DNA from: Salinimicrobium sp. TH3
GTDB taxonomy: Bacteria; Bacteroidota; Bacteroidia; Flavobacteriales; Flavobacteriaceae
Reading direction: 5' to 3'
DNA: 64,000 bases
NCBI RefSeq assembly: GCF_026676115.1
Contig: NZ_JAPONB010000003.1
Coordinates: 186,001 to 250,000, forward strand
Part shown: piece by piece, positions 8,583 to 16,723 of the stretch
How the letters are laid out: each line of letters opens with the position of its first letter
Position numbering within the stretch: position 1 is the first letter of the stretch
Made by a program: the position numbers and the translations under genes
The notes under the pieces: model-generated
The model's database searches: none
What the model saw: the letters and a program-made list of their open reading frames with translations, nothing else
What the model was told of the DNA's origin: nothing

Positions 8583-9212
8583 ATGAATAGTGTTACCGCC
8601 TTAAAATGGCGATATGCAGTGAAAAAATTTGATCCGGATAAACTGGTTTCCGAAGAGAAGATCAATGTTTTAAAAACTGCCTTTAATCTTACTGCTACTT
8701 CCTATGGCCTGCAGCCGTTAAGGCTGGTCCTGGTTCAAAACAAGGAAATTCAGGGAAAACTTATGGCCGCATCTTACAACCAAAAGCAAATAGGAACTGC
8801 TTCTCATTTATTGGTTATTTGTATTGAAAATACGGTGGACAAAGGTTTTATTGAGAAACACTTTAAAATGGTTCAGGACATTAGGAAAACTCCCGATGAA
8901 GTTCTTCACCCCTTCAGGGAATCATTAATTGGAGATTTTGAACAAAAGCCTATAGATGAAGTGAAGATATGGGCTACCCATCAGGCATATCTCGTATTGG
9001 GAACTTTGCTTACTGTTTGTGCCGTAGAAGGAATCGATTCCTGTCCCATGGAAGGTTTTGAACCTAAAAAATACAACGATATCCTTAAACTTGAAAAGTA
9101 TGGACTGGAAGCCGTTCTGGCTTTGCCGGTAGGTTATCGCTCCAATGATGATTTTTTTGCATCCTTGAAAAAGGTGAGAAGACCCTTAGAGGACACGGTG
9201 ATTGAGATCTAG
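8583..9212 (+). CDS. NAD(P)H-dependent oxidoreductase, nitroreductase family
   Basis: A 209-residue FMN nitroreductase of the NfsB type. RYAVKKFDPD at the N-terminus is the family FMN phosphate-binding region; TSYGLQPLRLVLV (about 39-51) is the substrate/FMN loop; GIDSCPMEGF near residue 150 and ALPVGYR near 180 are the C-terminal FMN-binding signatures. Members reduce nitroaromatics, quinones and flavins with NAD(P)H in the cytosol. The gene has its own consensus promoter and overlaps the convergent ribBA gene by 4 bp at the 3' ends, leaving no room for a terminator between them. Confidence 0.92.
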   Translation: MNSVTALKWRYAVKKFDPDKLVSEEKINVLKTAFNLTATSYGLQPLRLVLVQNKEIQGKLMAASYNQKQIGTASHLLVICIENTVDKGFIEKHFKMVQDIRKTPDEVLHPFRESLIGDFEQKPIDEVKIWATHQAYLVLGTLLTVCAVEGIDSCPMEGFEPKKYNDILKLEKYGLEAVLALPVGYRSNDDFFASLKKVRRPLEDTVIEI

Positions 9213-10354
9213 TAATTTACGTATTCTGTAATCTCAAGACCGTATCCTATCATTCCAACTCTTTTGGTTTGTTTGGTATTGGAAAGGAGGCGGATTTTAT
9301 GGATCTCAAGATCATGAAGGATTTGAGCTCCTATTCCAAAATCTTTTGCATCCATCACCAAAGGAGGAGCCTTCATTTCCCCTGCCTTTTGAAGTTCTTT
9401 TAGTTCCCCAAGTCTTTTAATAAGATTAAGGGATTGGCTTTCCTGGTTTATAAAAACAATAGCTCCCTGTCCTTCCTCATTAATAGCTTTAAACATATAA
9501 TCCAGCTTCTTATCGGCATCATTGGTGAGGGTGCCTAAAATGTCATTATTGACAAGGGTCGAATTCATACGCACCAGGACCGGGTCCGAAGATTTCCAGG
9601 CGCCTTTGGTAAGGGCAATGTGTACCTGCTTGTTTGTAGTCTGTTGATAAGCTCTAAGTCTAAAAGCACCAAAGCGGGTATTAATGTCAAAATCTTCTTT
9701 TTTGACAATTAAGGAGTCGTGTTGCATCCTGTAAGCCACCAGGTCTTCAATAGATACGATCTTAAGATCGAATTTTTCCGCAACTTTAAGGAGTTGCGGA
9801 AGCCTGGCCATGGTCCCGTCTTCGTTCATGATCTCTACAATCACCCCGGCAGGAGGAAAGCCTGCCAATCTTGCGAAATCAATAGCCGCTTCTGTATGTC
9901 CGGTTCTTCTTAAAACTCCGCCTTCTTTAGCTTTAAGCGGAAAAATATGGCCTGGTCTGCTAAGATCGAAAGGTTTGGTTTCGGGATCGATTAGAGATTT
10001 AATAGTCTCTGCCCTGTCTGATGCCGAAATTCCAGTTGTAACCCCTTTTCCTTTTAGATCCACAGAAATAGTAAAGGCCGTCTCCATAGGATCTGTATTG
10101 TTACCCACCATCATTTCCAGTTGCAGCTCTTTACAGCGCTTTTCGGTAAGAGGAGCACAAATAAGACCGCGACCATGGGTAGCCATGAAATTGATCATTT
10201 GCGGTGTCACCTTTGAGGCGGCAGCCAGAAAATCTCCTTCATTTTCCCGGTCTTCATCATCAACAACAATAATCACCTTACCGGCTCTAATGTCATCAAT
10301 AGCTTCTTTTATTGTATGTAATTTAAAGGAGGTTTCCTGGCTCATAACTTGCAT
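9209..10354 (-). CDS. ribBA: RibBA-type protein: active DHBP synthase fused to a degenerate GTP cyclohydrolase II
   Basis: 381 residues. The N-terminal 3,4-dihydroxy-2-butanone 4-phosphate synthase domain (about 10-208) keeps its signatures: DDEDRENEGDF at 32-42, THGRGLICAPL, and RRTGHTEAAID. It makes the four-carbon unit of riboflavin from ribulose 5-phosphate. The C-terminal GTP cyclohydrolase II domain (about 215-381) keeps the fold and the end motif GIGAQILHDLEIHKIRLLSN but has no cysteine at all, so the three Zn ligands of the canonical SECLTGDVFGSLRCDCG segment are gone, and QEGRGIGL is replaced by QESQSLNL. GTP cyclohydrolase activity is therefore unlikely and a separate RibA must exist elsewhere. 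Start is the ATG at 10354 or 10345. A -7 box just upstream suggests its own promoter. Confidence 0.93.
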   Translation of the reverse strand: MQVMSQETSFKLHTIKEAIDDIRAGKVIIVVDDEDRENEGDFLAAASKVTPQMINFMATHGRGLICAPLTEKRCKELQLEMMVGNNTDPMETAFTISVDLKGKGVTTGISASDRAETIKSLIDPETKPFDLSRPGHIFPLKAKEGGVLRRTGHTEAAIDFARLAGFPPAGVIVEIMNEDGTMARLPQLLKVAEKFDLKIVSIEDLVAYRMQHDSLIVKKEDFDINTRFGAFRLRAYQQTTNKQVHIALTKGAWKSSDPVLVRMNSTLVNNDILGTLTNDADKKLDYMFKAINEEGQGAIVFINQESQSLNLIKRLGELKELQKAGEMKAPPLVMDAKDFGIGAQILHDLEIHKIRLLSNTKQTKRVGMIGYGLEITEYVNY

Positions 10355-10368
10355 TGCATAATTGCCGG

Positions 10369-10376
10369 CAAAGATA
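10369..10376 (-). promoter_or_regulatory. Candidate -7 box (TATCTTTG) for ribBA
   Basis: A perfect TAnnTTTG octamer on the minus strand begins right after the lptG stop codon and 15 bp before the ribBA ATG. It suggests ribBA can be transcribed independently of the ftsK-lolA-lptG operon. No clear -33 element is seen. Confidence 0.45.
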
Positions 10377-11828
10377 TTAATCCTTTTCGGAACGGCCCAT
10401 AATTTGCGTCCTTTTCAAAAGCCTCTTAATTGGCTCAAAAAGAATGCTAAAGCTGAATAAACCTTGATCTGTTGTTGCTCTATAGGTGAGAAAGATTCCC
10501 AGGGGTAACATAATAAGAGTTGATAGCCACGTTCCTAAAAATGGACTTATCTGGCCCTCTTCGGCACTGTTCTTCGCAAAGATCCCAATAAAGTGATAGG
10601 TAAGAAAAAGCAGGATCGCTATTACCATTGGTAATCCCATACCTCCTTTTCTAATAATAGCCCCGAGGGGAGCTCCTACAAAAAAGAGGATCACACAAGC
10701 TACAGCAAGTACATATTTTTCATGCAGGGCAATTTCAAATTTATTCAATCTTTTAGAGGCGCTTACCAATTCTATTCTCTTGTTAGTTATCGTAGCCACA
10801 GCCCCGTTCACACCTCCAAGGGCGAGATTTATAATTTGAGAAGCCTGGTGAGTCTCATATAAAGGCAAAATTCCTTTTTCAGGATCAATAGCAGTATCCT
10901 TTTTGGGTATCACCTCTTTCTTTAGGTTCTCAATACCGGTACGATTGTACATGTTTTGGGAAAAGATTTCAACTTCCTGGTTATAAGAAGTTGAAAAAGA
11001 ATCAATGGTACGGTTTAGCTCAGAGATCTTGAGCATGTTATGAGAGTTACTGTACCTTTCTTCATCAAGATCCACATCATTAAATCCCGAAAGATCCATA
11101 TTGATCACATACTCTTCAAAATAGCTTTTTGCAAAGGGTTTTTTCATCCGGTCCCTGGGGGAGGAGGGCATGATCTCATCGTAATAGTTCCCGTCTTTAA
11201 GGATGAGACTAAGAATATTGGAACCTGTACTTCCCACCAATTCACCTTCAGAAGCTTTAATAACTGTGAAATTTCCGGGGCGACGTTCGTTTTTTTTGTG
11301 AATGATAACATCGTGTAGGTATTGACCTCGCTCTCCTGTCTTCTCATCAACCTTGATATTGATTTGTCCCAGGTCATTAAAAACACCTTCAGAAATAACC
11401 ATTGCAGGTTTAAGCTGGGCAATATTCTTTCGCAGATTTATGGATTTATACTCGGCTGCGGGAATGACATTATTGGCAAATAAAAAGGCGGTAACGCTTA
11501 CCAGCAAAATGAAAAAGGTAAGGGAACGCATTGCCCGCTGTAAGGAAATACCTGCAGATTTCATCGCGGCAAACTCGTAATTTTCAGCAAAATTTCCGAA
11601 AGTCATTATTGACGTCAGCAGGATACTCAGGGGCAAAACCAGTGGTACCAGCTTAGGACTAAAATAGAGCAGAAACTTAAAGATAATATCGATGTCGAGA
11701 TCCTTACCCGCTAATTCCCCAATGTACAGCCAAATAGTTTGCAATACAAATATGAACATGAGTATCACAAAAACCGAAAAGAATGTCTTTAAATAGCTGG
11801 TAAGTATGTACCGGTCTAATATTTTCAA
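10377..11828 (-). CDS. lptG: LptF/LptG family lipopolysaccharide export permease
   Basis: A 483-residue YjgP/YjgQ-family permease. The N-terminus MKILDRYILTSYLKTFF is typical; about three transmembrane helices lie in the first 120 residues, then a long periplasmic region (about 125-370, the beta-jellyroll insert, longer than in E. coli LptG), then three C-terminal transmembrane helices. EYEFAAMKSAGIS-like coupling-helix sequence (NYEFAAMKSAGIS, 81-93) contacts the LptB ATPase. The protein forms part of the inner-membrane ABC exporter that moves LPS/LOS to the outer membrane. It starts 4 bp after lolA, in the order ftsK-lolA-lptG. Family certain; F versus G assignment less so. Confidence 0.88.
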   Translation of the reverse strand: MKILDRYILTSYLKTFFSVFVILMFIFVLQTIWLYIGELAGKDLDIDIIFKFLLYFSPKLVPLVLPLSILLTSIMTFGNFAENYEFAAMKSAGISLQRAMRSLTFFILLVSVTAFLFANNVIPAAEYKSINLRKNIAQLKPAMVISEGVFNDLGQINIKVDEKTGERGQYLHDVIIHKKNERRPGNFTVIKASEGELVGSTGSNILSLILKDGNYYDEIMPSSPRDRMKKPFAKSYFEEYVINMDLSGFNDVDLDEERYSNSHNMLKISELNRTIDSFSTSYNQEVEIFSQNMYNRTGIENLKKEVIPKKDTAIDPEKGILPLYETHQASQIINLALGGVNGAVATITNKRIELVSASKRLNKFEIALHEKYVLAVACVILFFVGAPLGAIIRKGGMGLPMVIAILLFLTYHFIGIFAKNSAEEGQISPFLGTWLSTLIMLPLGIFLTYRATTDQGLFSFSILFEPIKRLLKRTQIMGRSEKD

Positions 11829-11832
11829 TTAC

Positions 11833-12477
11833 TTAGTCTAACCTGTTAATATAGTAGTCTTTGTACCTGTCCTCTTTAAAACTGAAAAGGGTTTGAGGAA
11901 GAGGTTGATTGGTCTTGAAGCTGTTCACAGTAATCGTGATCTTCGTACCGTTATCCTGCGTCTGTATTAGATTGTAAATGTTTTTAGTCTGCTTATCAAT
12001 TCCCAACTGTATCTCTTTGATTTCGGCTTTAGAATCAATTGGAGTAAGTTTTACATACTGGATTTTTCGGCCTTTTAGATCCTTTACGGGACCAAGTTCA
12101 GATTTATATCCGTTGTTGTAAAAGGTAAGCATTTTGGAGGGACTTATGTCCTGGTCTTCTTCAGGATTATGAACCGAAATATTGATTTCTTCATCTTCAG
12201 GGATAATGGTATACAGTTTCTTTCCATCGAAAAGACGGGTTGTTCCCATGATGTTGAGCAGGTATTTTTCTCCTTCCAGACTTACATCACCCCGTGTTTC
12301 ATGCTTCACATTTTCGGCGGTATTCTCCAACGCATATTTGAACTCGATGATAATGTTGTCATAAGATTCAACCTTGGAGGATACTTCATTTAGCAACTCT
12401 TTTGCACCTTGTGAAGACTGGGCATTAGTATTCAAAAATGTCAAAAATGCTACTGCAACTAAAACTAATTTTTTCAT
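11833..12477 (-). CDS. lolA: Outer membrane lipoprotein carrier protein LolA
   Basis: A 214-residue periplasmic protein with a classical signal peptide (MKKLVLVAVAFLTFLNTNAQ). The mature part has the incomplete beta-barrel pattern of LolA, with IIEFKYALEN and a DGKKLYTIIPEDEE strand followed by the LTPIDSKAEIKEIQLGIDKQT segment. LolA shuttles lipoproteins across the periplasm to the outer membrane, which matters here because many lipoproteins (M3 peptidase, SusD, SusE, amylase) are encoded in the window. It lies between ftsK (18 bp upstream) and lptG (4 bp downstream), as usual in flavobacteria. Confidence 0.88.
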   Translation of the reverse strand: MKKLVLVAVAFLTFLNTNAQSSQGAKELLNEVSSKVESYDNIIIEFKYALENTAENVKHETRGDVSLEGEKYLLNIMGTTRLFDGKKLYTIIPEDEEINISVHNPEEDQDISPSKMLTFYNNGYKSELGPVKDLKGRKIQYVKLTPIDSKAEIKEIQLGIDKQTKNIYNLIQTQDNGTKITITVNSFKTNQPLPQTLFSFKEDRYKDYYINRLD

Positions 12478-12495
12478 GATTTTTATTTGGTTATT

Positions 12496-14862
12496 CTATT
12501 CATCATTCAACAGCTGGTTAAGGCTTTCAATATCCTGTACCAGCACCTGCCGTGCCTTGCTGCCTTCAAAAGGTCCAACAACTCCGGCTGCTTCCAGTTG
12601 ATCGATGATTCTCCCCGCGCGATTATATCCCAACTTCAATTTTCTCTGAAGCAAAGAAGCCGATCCTTGTTGTGCTATTACAATGACTTCAGCGGCTTCG
12701 CGAAAGAGTTTATCCCGATCGCTTACATCAATATCAAGAGATGTGCCACTTTCCTCTCCGCTATACTCGGGGAGGTGATAAGCATCGGCATAAGCTTTTT
12801 GTGAACCAATAAATTCTGTGATCTTATCAACTTCGGGAGTGTCTACAAAAGCACATTGTAATCTTAGCAGAGTATTACCCTGGGTGAAAAGCATATCTCC
12901 CTTTCCAATAAGTTGATCTGCACCCTGGCTGTCAAGTATTGTGCGGGAGTCGATCTTGGAGGTGACCCTAAAAGCGATCCTCGCGGGGAAGTTTGCTTTG
13001 ATTATACCGGTAATTACATTCACCGATGGTCTTTGTGTAGCGATAATTAAATGTATACCAATTGCTCTGGCCAGCTGCGCAAGCCTTGCTATTGGTGCTT
13101 CAACCTCTTTACCTGCAGTCATGATGAGATCTGCAAATTCATCTACCACCAGGACAATATAAGGCAGGAACTTGTGCCCTTGTTCAGGATTTAATTTACG
13201 TGCTTTGAATTTAGTGTTGTATTCTTTAATATTCCTCACCATCGCATCCTTGAGCAGCTCGTAACGGTTATCCATTTCGATACACAGAGAGTTGAGGGTA
13301 TTGATCACCTTGGTATTGTCTGTAATAATAGCCTCTTCGGTATCGGGTAATTTGGCAAGATAATGCCTTTCGATCTTGTTAAAGAGAGTTAATTCTACCT
13401 TTTTTGGATCTACAAGTATGAATTTAACTTCTGCTGGATGTTTACTGTAAAGCAGGGAAGTAAGAATTGCATTGAGTCCTACAGACTTTCCCTGTCCGGT
13501 AGCTCCCGCCATGAGCAGGTGAGGCATTTTTGCAAGATCTACCACAAAAGTCTCGTTAGATATAGTCTTCCCAAGAGCCATTGGCAATTCCATCTCGGCA
13601 TTCTGGAAGCGGGGAGAGGCAATCACGCTTCTCATGGAAACCATGGTAGCATTCTTATTGGGTACTTCGATCCCTATAGTTCCTTTCCCGGGAATTGGAG
13701 CAATGATCCTTATTCCAAGGGCCGAAAGCGAAAGTGCGATATCATCTTCCAGGCTCTTGATCTTCGAGATCCTGATTCCTGCCTCAGGAATAATTTCGTA
13801 AAGTGTCACAGTGGGACCTACTGTAGCCTTGATCTGCGCTATATCAATTTTATAGTTCTTGAGGGTATCAACGATTTTATTCTTGTTCTCCTCAAGCTCT
13901 TCCTGGTTAATGGTAATTCCACCACCATTAGCGTTGTGGTCCTTCAAAAGTTCGATCGTAGGGAACTGGTAATTTCTTAATTCAAGAGTTGGATCGAATT
14001 CTCCGTAATCTTCGACAGCTTTGCGGCTTAAACTATCGTCCATTTCTTCCTCTTCGGCTGCGGTCTCCACTTCCATAGCAACATCATCGGGGTTTTCTTC
14101 TGAACGTATTACCACCTTTTCGGGTGCGGGTTGTGGTACCTTGGGTTTTTCCGGCTCAGGAATTACCGGTTTTGGCTGGGTTTCGGGTTTAATTTCTTCT
14201 GAAGGCTTTTTTACTTTAATGGAGTCTTCAGAAACTGAGGAAGAAGATTTGAAATCTTCAGAAATGTCTTTTTTGGTACTTCTAAAGGCCGAAATCAATT
14301 TATCTGGAGTGATCTTTAGTCTTATCACCAGGTATACTAACAGTAAAAAAGAAAGAAGCAGAATGGTGCCTGTAAAGCCCAGGTAATCCTGAAGGTAATC
14401 GTTGGTTTCATATCCCACTGTACCTCCCAGCAAAGCATTGGAATTGGCAAAAAATCCGAAAAATACCGAAATCCATATCATTACTAATATTCCCCAGAAC
14501 CAATACCGGAACAACGGGGTTTTGTTCAGGCTCATAAAGTAATAGATCCCGGTGGTGATTATAAGAATCGCAAAGGCAAAAGCTGCAATTCCAAAACCTT
14601 CATAAATAAAAAAGTTACTTATAGCTGCACCAAATTTACTGAGGAGGTTCTTTGTTTCTACCTGTCGGTTTTCAAGTTGTGTGAGCGTGCTTTGATCTGC
14701 CTCCCAGTTGAAAAGGAAAGAGGTGAAAGCAATTAAAAGGGCTAACCCAAAAAAGATCAAAAAACTTCCCAGGATAACCTTCCCACGTGGGGAAAGCTTA
14801 AAGGAGGACTTCGAAAAAGTGGATTTTGGAGAAGATTTTTTGACAGCTTTCTTTTTAGCCAT
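12496..14862 (-). CDS. ftsK: DNA translocase FtsK
   Basis: 788 residues. A basic N-terminus (MAKKKAVKKSS) is followed by about four transmembrane helices (roughly 30-170), a Pro/Glu-rich linker (about 200-290) and the alpha/beta motor domain with Walker A GATGQGKS at 453-460, Walker B VLVVDEFADLI, and the C-terminal gamma winged-helix domain (about 725-788, LLQRKLKLGYNRAGRI) that reads KOPS-type sites. FtsK pumps DNA and resolves chromosome dimers at the division septum. The ATG at 14862 is chosen because an in-frame extension to 14895 would overlap the -7 box. It is the first gene of the ftsK-lolA-lptG operon. Confidence 0.95.
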   Translation of the reverse strand: MAKKKAVKKSSPKSTFSKSSFKLSPRGKVILGSFLIFFGLALLIAFTSFLFNWEADQSTLTQLENRQVETKNLLSKFGAAISNFFIYEGFGIAAFAFAILIITTGIYYFMSLNKTPLFRYWFWGILVMIWISVFFGFFANSNALLGGTVGYETNDYLQDYLGFTGTILLLSFLLLVYLVIRLKITPDKLISAFRSTKKDISEDFKSSSSVSEDSIKVKKPSEEIKPETQPKPVIPEPEKPKVPQPAPEKVVIRSEENPDDVAMEVETAAEEEEMDDSLSRKAVEDYGEFDPTLELRNYQFPTIELLKDHNANGGGITINQEELEENKNKIVDTLKNYKIDIAQIKATVGPTVTLYEIIPEAGIRISKIKSLEDDIALSLSALGIRIIAPIPGKGTIGIEVPNKNATMVSMRSVIASPRFQNAEMELPMALGKTISNETFVVDLAKMPHLLMAGATGQGKSVGLNAILTSLLYSKHPAEVKFILVDPKKVELTLFNKIERHYLAKLPDTEEAIITDNTKVINTLNSLCIEMDNRYELLKDAMVRNIKEYNTKFKARKLNPEQGHKFLPYIVLVVDEFADLIMTAGKEVEAPIARLAQLARAIGIHLIIATQRPSVNVITGIIKANFPARIAFRVTSKIDSRTILDSQGADQLIGKGDMLFTQGNTLLRLQCAFVDTPEVDKITEFIGSQKAYADAYHLPEYSGEESGTSLDIDVSDRDKLFREAAEVIVIAQQGSASLLQRKLKLGYNRAGRIIDQLEAAGVVGPFEGSKARQVLVQDIESLNQLLNDE

Positions 14863-14884
14863 AATAGAACTGAAGGTTTGGGGG

Positions 14885-14892
14885 CAAAAATA
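14885..14892 (-). promoter_or_regulatory. Candidate -7 box (TATTTTTG) of the ftsK operon
   Basis: Consensus TAnnTTTG on the minus strand, 22 bp upstream of the ftsK ATG at 14862. The 315-bp gap from ftsK to dgkA otherwise holds only A/T-rich sequence and the dgkA terminator. Confidence 0.5.
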
Positions 14893-15094
14893 CAAATTAG
14901 CACCAGCTAATATAAAGAAAAGGAAAAATCTATTTCAAAGATGTTTTTGAGAGTAATTAATGTGAGGCAAAAATTTCTTGAAGTTCCTAATATTCAAAGT
15001 TTACCACTAGAGATTATAGGTATTAAAGTGTTATGGGTGCTTTTTTTTGGAAAAGAGAAATTGTTATTTCTCTTTAACAGATCCTAAGGATTAA

Positions 15095-15132
15095 AACCCG
15101 GATAGATATTTAAAAATAGTTTTATCCGGGTT
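15095..15132 (-). terminator. Terminator hairpin downstream of dgkA
   Basis: A perfect 10-bp stem AACCCGGATA (15095-15104) with TATCCGGGTT (15123-15132) and an 18-nt A/T-rich loop; on the minus strand it is followed by a short T-rich stretch. It closes the tpx-dgkA transcript before ftsK. Confidence 0.65.
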
Positions 15133-15177
15133 CTGTTCTTTAAGTTTTTAGTTCTCTGAAAAAAGAATCTGGAGATT

Positions 15178-15537
15178 TTAAAAAATGTATGGAATATATA
15201 TAATAAGACCAATGATGACGGCAACTACAGCTGCAAAGAAAACAGCCCCGGCTGCCACGTCTTTAATTCGACCTATCTTGACATGAAAATCGGCGTGGAC
15301 AAAATCTGCAATATTTTCAACAGCTGTATTAAGTCCTTCGGCAGCCATTACGAGGCCAATAGCCAGAATTTGCATCATCCATTCTGTGGAAGTAATATCA
15401 AAATAAAATCCGGCAACGGTTACAAAAATGGAAATGACGAACTGTACCTGGATGCTTGGTTCGTATTTAAGCAAAAGCCAGGCACCTTTAATTGCATAAC
15501 CACCTCCCTTTATACGGCCGGTGATAAAATCATACAT
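15178..15537 (-). CDS. dgkA: Diacylglycerol/undecaprenol kinase family protein
   Basis: A 119-residue integral membrane kinase with three transmembrane helices. The family signature is intact: MAAEGLNTAVENIADF followed by KIGRIKDVAAGAV, containing the catalytic/metal-binding Glu and Asn residues. Members phosphorylate diacylglycerol or undecaprenol in the inner membrane; in non-proteobacterial lineages lipid-carrier recycling is common, so the substrate is uncertain. Its ATG overlaps the tpx stop by one base (TAATG), pointing to translational coupling. Confidence 0.88.
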   Translation of the reverse strand: MYDFITGRIKGGGYAIKGAWLLLKYEPSIQVQFVISIFVTVAGFYFDITSTEWMMQILAIGLVMAAEGLNTAVENIADFVHADFHVKIGRIKDVAAGAVFFAAVVAVIIGLIIYIPYIF

Positions 15538-16037
15538 TATAACAACGGTTTAAGTGCCTCCAGGTAATTGGGTTCCTGACCAATTTCTTTGACCTGTTCG
15601 GTGTGCAGGATCTTTCCGGTTTCATCGAGGACTATCACTACCCTGGACAGCAATCCCTCCAGGGGACCGTCTATAATTTCCAAACCGTAGTCCTTTCCAA
15701 AATTGCGCTCCCTAAAATCTGAAAGATTGACGACATTATCAATTCCATTTTCTTTTTTAAATCTTTCCTGGGCAAAAGGTAAATCTCTCGAGATATTGAG
15801 CACTGTCACATTCTCCAGGTCGGCTGCTCTTTCGCTAAAATTATTTACAGAAGTTGCGCAGACGTTTGTGTCAATACTGGGAAATATGTTCATAATCACC
15901 CGTTTCCCCTTAAAATCCTGAAGGGTAGCTACACTTAAATCAGATTTTAATAATTCAAAATGTGGAGCTTTTTCTCCTTTTTCCGGAAGGTGTCCGTAAG
16001 TGGTTATTGGTTTCCCGTTGTGCGTTATCTGTGACAT
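15537..16037 (-). CDS. tpx: Thiol peroxidase Tpx lacking the resolving cysteine
   Basis: A 166-residue atypical-2-Cys-type peroxiredoxin of the Tpx subfamily. The peroxidatic Cys is C60 in TNVCATSV, aligned with E. coli C61, and the Tpx signatures IFPSIDT and DGPLEGLLSR are present. The resolving Cys of E. coli Tpx (C95 in AQSRFCGAEG) is replaced: the aligned segment here is AQERFKKENG, with Lys at 94, and C60 is the only cysteine in the whole protein. It must therefore act as a 1-Cys peroxidase or use an external thiol. It reduces peroxides in the cytosol (no signal peptide). Thioredoxin and a 2-Cys peroxiredoxin are encoded just upstream in a separate operon. Confidence 0.93.
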   Translation of the reverse strand: MSQITHNGKPITTYGHLPEKGEKAPHFELLKSDLSVATLQDFKGKRVIMNIFPSIDTNVCATSVNNFSERAADLENVTVLNISRDLPFAQERFKKENGIDNVVNLSDFRERNFGKDYGLEIIDGPLEGLLSRVVIVLDETGKILHTEQVKEIGQEPNYLEALKPLL

Positions 16038-16060
16038 ATTTGATTTCTTGGTTGTTGAAT

Positions 16061-16101
16061 TACTAAAATTAAAATTTTAGGGTTTGTATTTTACTAAAAT
16101 T
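16061..16101. promoter_or_regulatory. Repeated TACTAAAATT boxes upstream of tpx
   Basis: TACTAAAATT occurs at 16061-16070 and again at 16092-16101, 31 bp (about three helical turns) apart. The first copy is part of a palindrome CTAAAAT/ATTTTAG (16063-16080). The position 24-64 bp upstream of the tpx start is suitable for a regulator site; which regulator is unknown. Confidence 0.35.
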
Positions 16102-16113
16102 GTCATAAAACAA

Positions 16114-16147
16114 AAAAGGCTGAATCAAAAACATGAGTCAGCCTTTT
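16114..16147 (-). terminator. Terminator of the peroxiredoxin-thioredoxin-DUF6952 operon
   Basis: A 10-bp stem AAAAGGCTGA (16114-16123) with TCAGCCTTTT (16138-16147), 14-nt loop; on the minus strand the stem runs into a T-tract. It separates this operon from tpx. Confidence 0.8.
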
Positions 16148-16169
16148 ATCTTGAAAAAAATTGTGTGGG

Positions 16170-16418
16170 TTACTTGTCTATAGAACTCAGCACTTTTTTC
16201 ATGAAGTTGTTTGCCGCATCTCTTTCGGGCATTCCTTCATCTATCATTTTTTGAACCTCGAGGGCACCGCAAATATTACTGATCATTTCGCCTACCACGT
16301 CCATTTCTTCTTCGGTAACCGACCTGTGGTCGCAGAACGATTCCAAAACTTCAAGGGTATGCTCAAGTTTTTCCTGATCATTATTCTTTTGCAGATGTCT
16401 AATTACTGGTAACTTCAT
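16170..16418 (-). CDS. DUF6952 family small protein
   Basis: An 82-residue cytosolic, helical, acidic protein (KLPVIRHLQKN at the start, then a Glu-rich stretch VTEEEMDVVGEMISNICGALEV). It is recognised as the small conserved partner gene that follows thioredoxin and peroxiredoxin in flavobacteria; no biochemical function is known to me. It contains two cysteines (in ESFCDHR and SNICGAL). Its start overlaps the end of the thioredoxin gene by 20 bp, so translation is almost certainly coupled. A role with the peroxiredoxin/thioredoxin pair is inferred only from position. Confidence 0.82.
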   Translation of the reverse strand: MKLPVIRHLQKNNDQEKLEHTLEVLESFCDHRSVTEEEMDVVGEMISNICGALEVQKMIDEGMPERDAANNFMKKVLSSIDK

Positions 16419-16710
16419 TAACTAGGTCTTTTAAAAGTTCAAATTTGTTGGTTTGCACCTGGTTTACCAATTCTCCGTTCTTAAAAGCGGCAAAAGTTGG
16501 TAAGTTGTCCACCTTAGCCAGTTTTCTGGATTCGGGAAATTTTTCGGCATCAACCAGGAGAAATGTCGCATCTTCATTCTCGGCAGCAAGTTTCTTGAAC
16601 TTGGGCTTCATCACCCTGCAGTTGCCACACCAGCCGGCCATATATTGCACGACTACGGTTTCATTTTCAGCAACTACTTCTGCCAGATTATCATTTGTCA
16701 ATTCTCTCAT
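16399..16710 (-). CDS. Thioredoxin family protein
   Basis: A 103-residue single-domain cytosolic thioredoxin. The redox motif is CGNC (C28-x-x-C31) in GWCGNC, different from the CGPC of classical TrxA; the cis-Pro is in NLPTF. It lies 13 bp downstream of the peroxiredoxin gene and overlaps the DUF6952 gene. It is probably the dedicated reductant of the peroxiredoxin, but this is inference from gene order. Confidence 0.9.
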   Translation of the reverse strand: MRELTNDNLAEVVAENETVVVQYMAGWCGNCRVMKPKFKKLAAENEDATFLLVDAEKFPESRKLAKVDNLPTFAAFKNGELVNQVQTNKFELLKDLVNEVTSN

Positions 16711-16723
16711 CTTAATGCTTTTT

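Noticed and set aside
9810-10361. 183-codon open frame on the plus strand
   Set aside because: Antisense to the well-conserved DHBP synthase domain of ribBA; no domain in the product.
13438-13980. 180-codon open frame on the plus strand
   Set aside because: Antisense to the FtsK motor domain; shadow of its codon bias.
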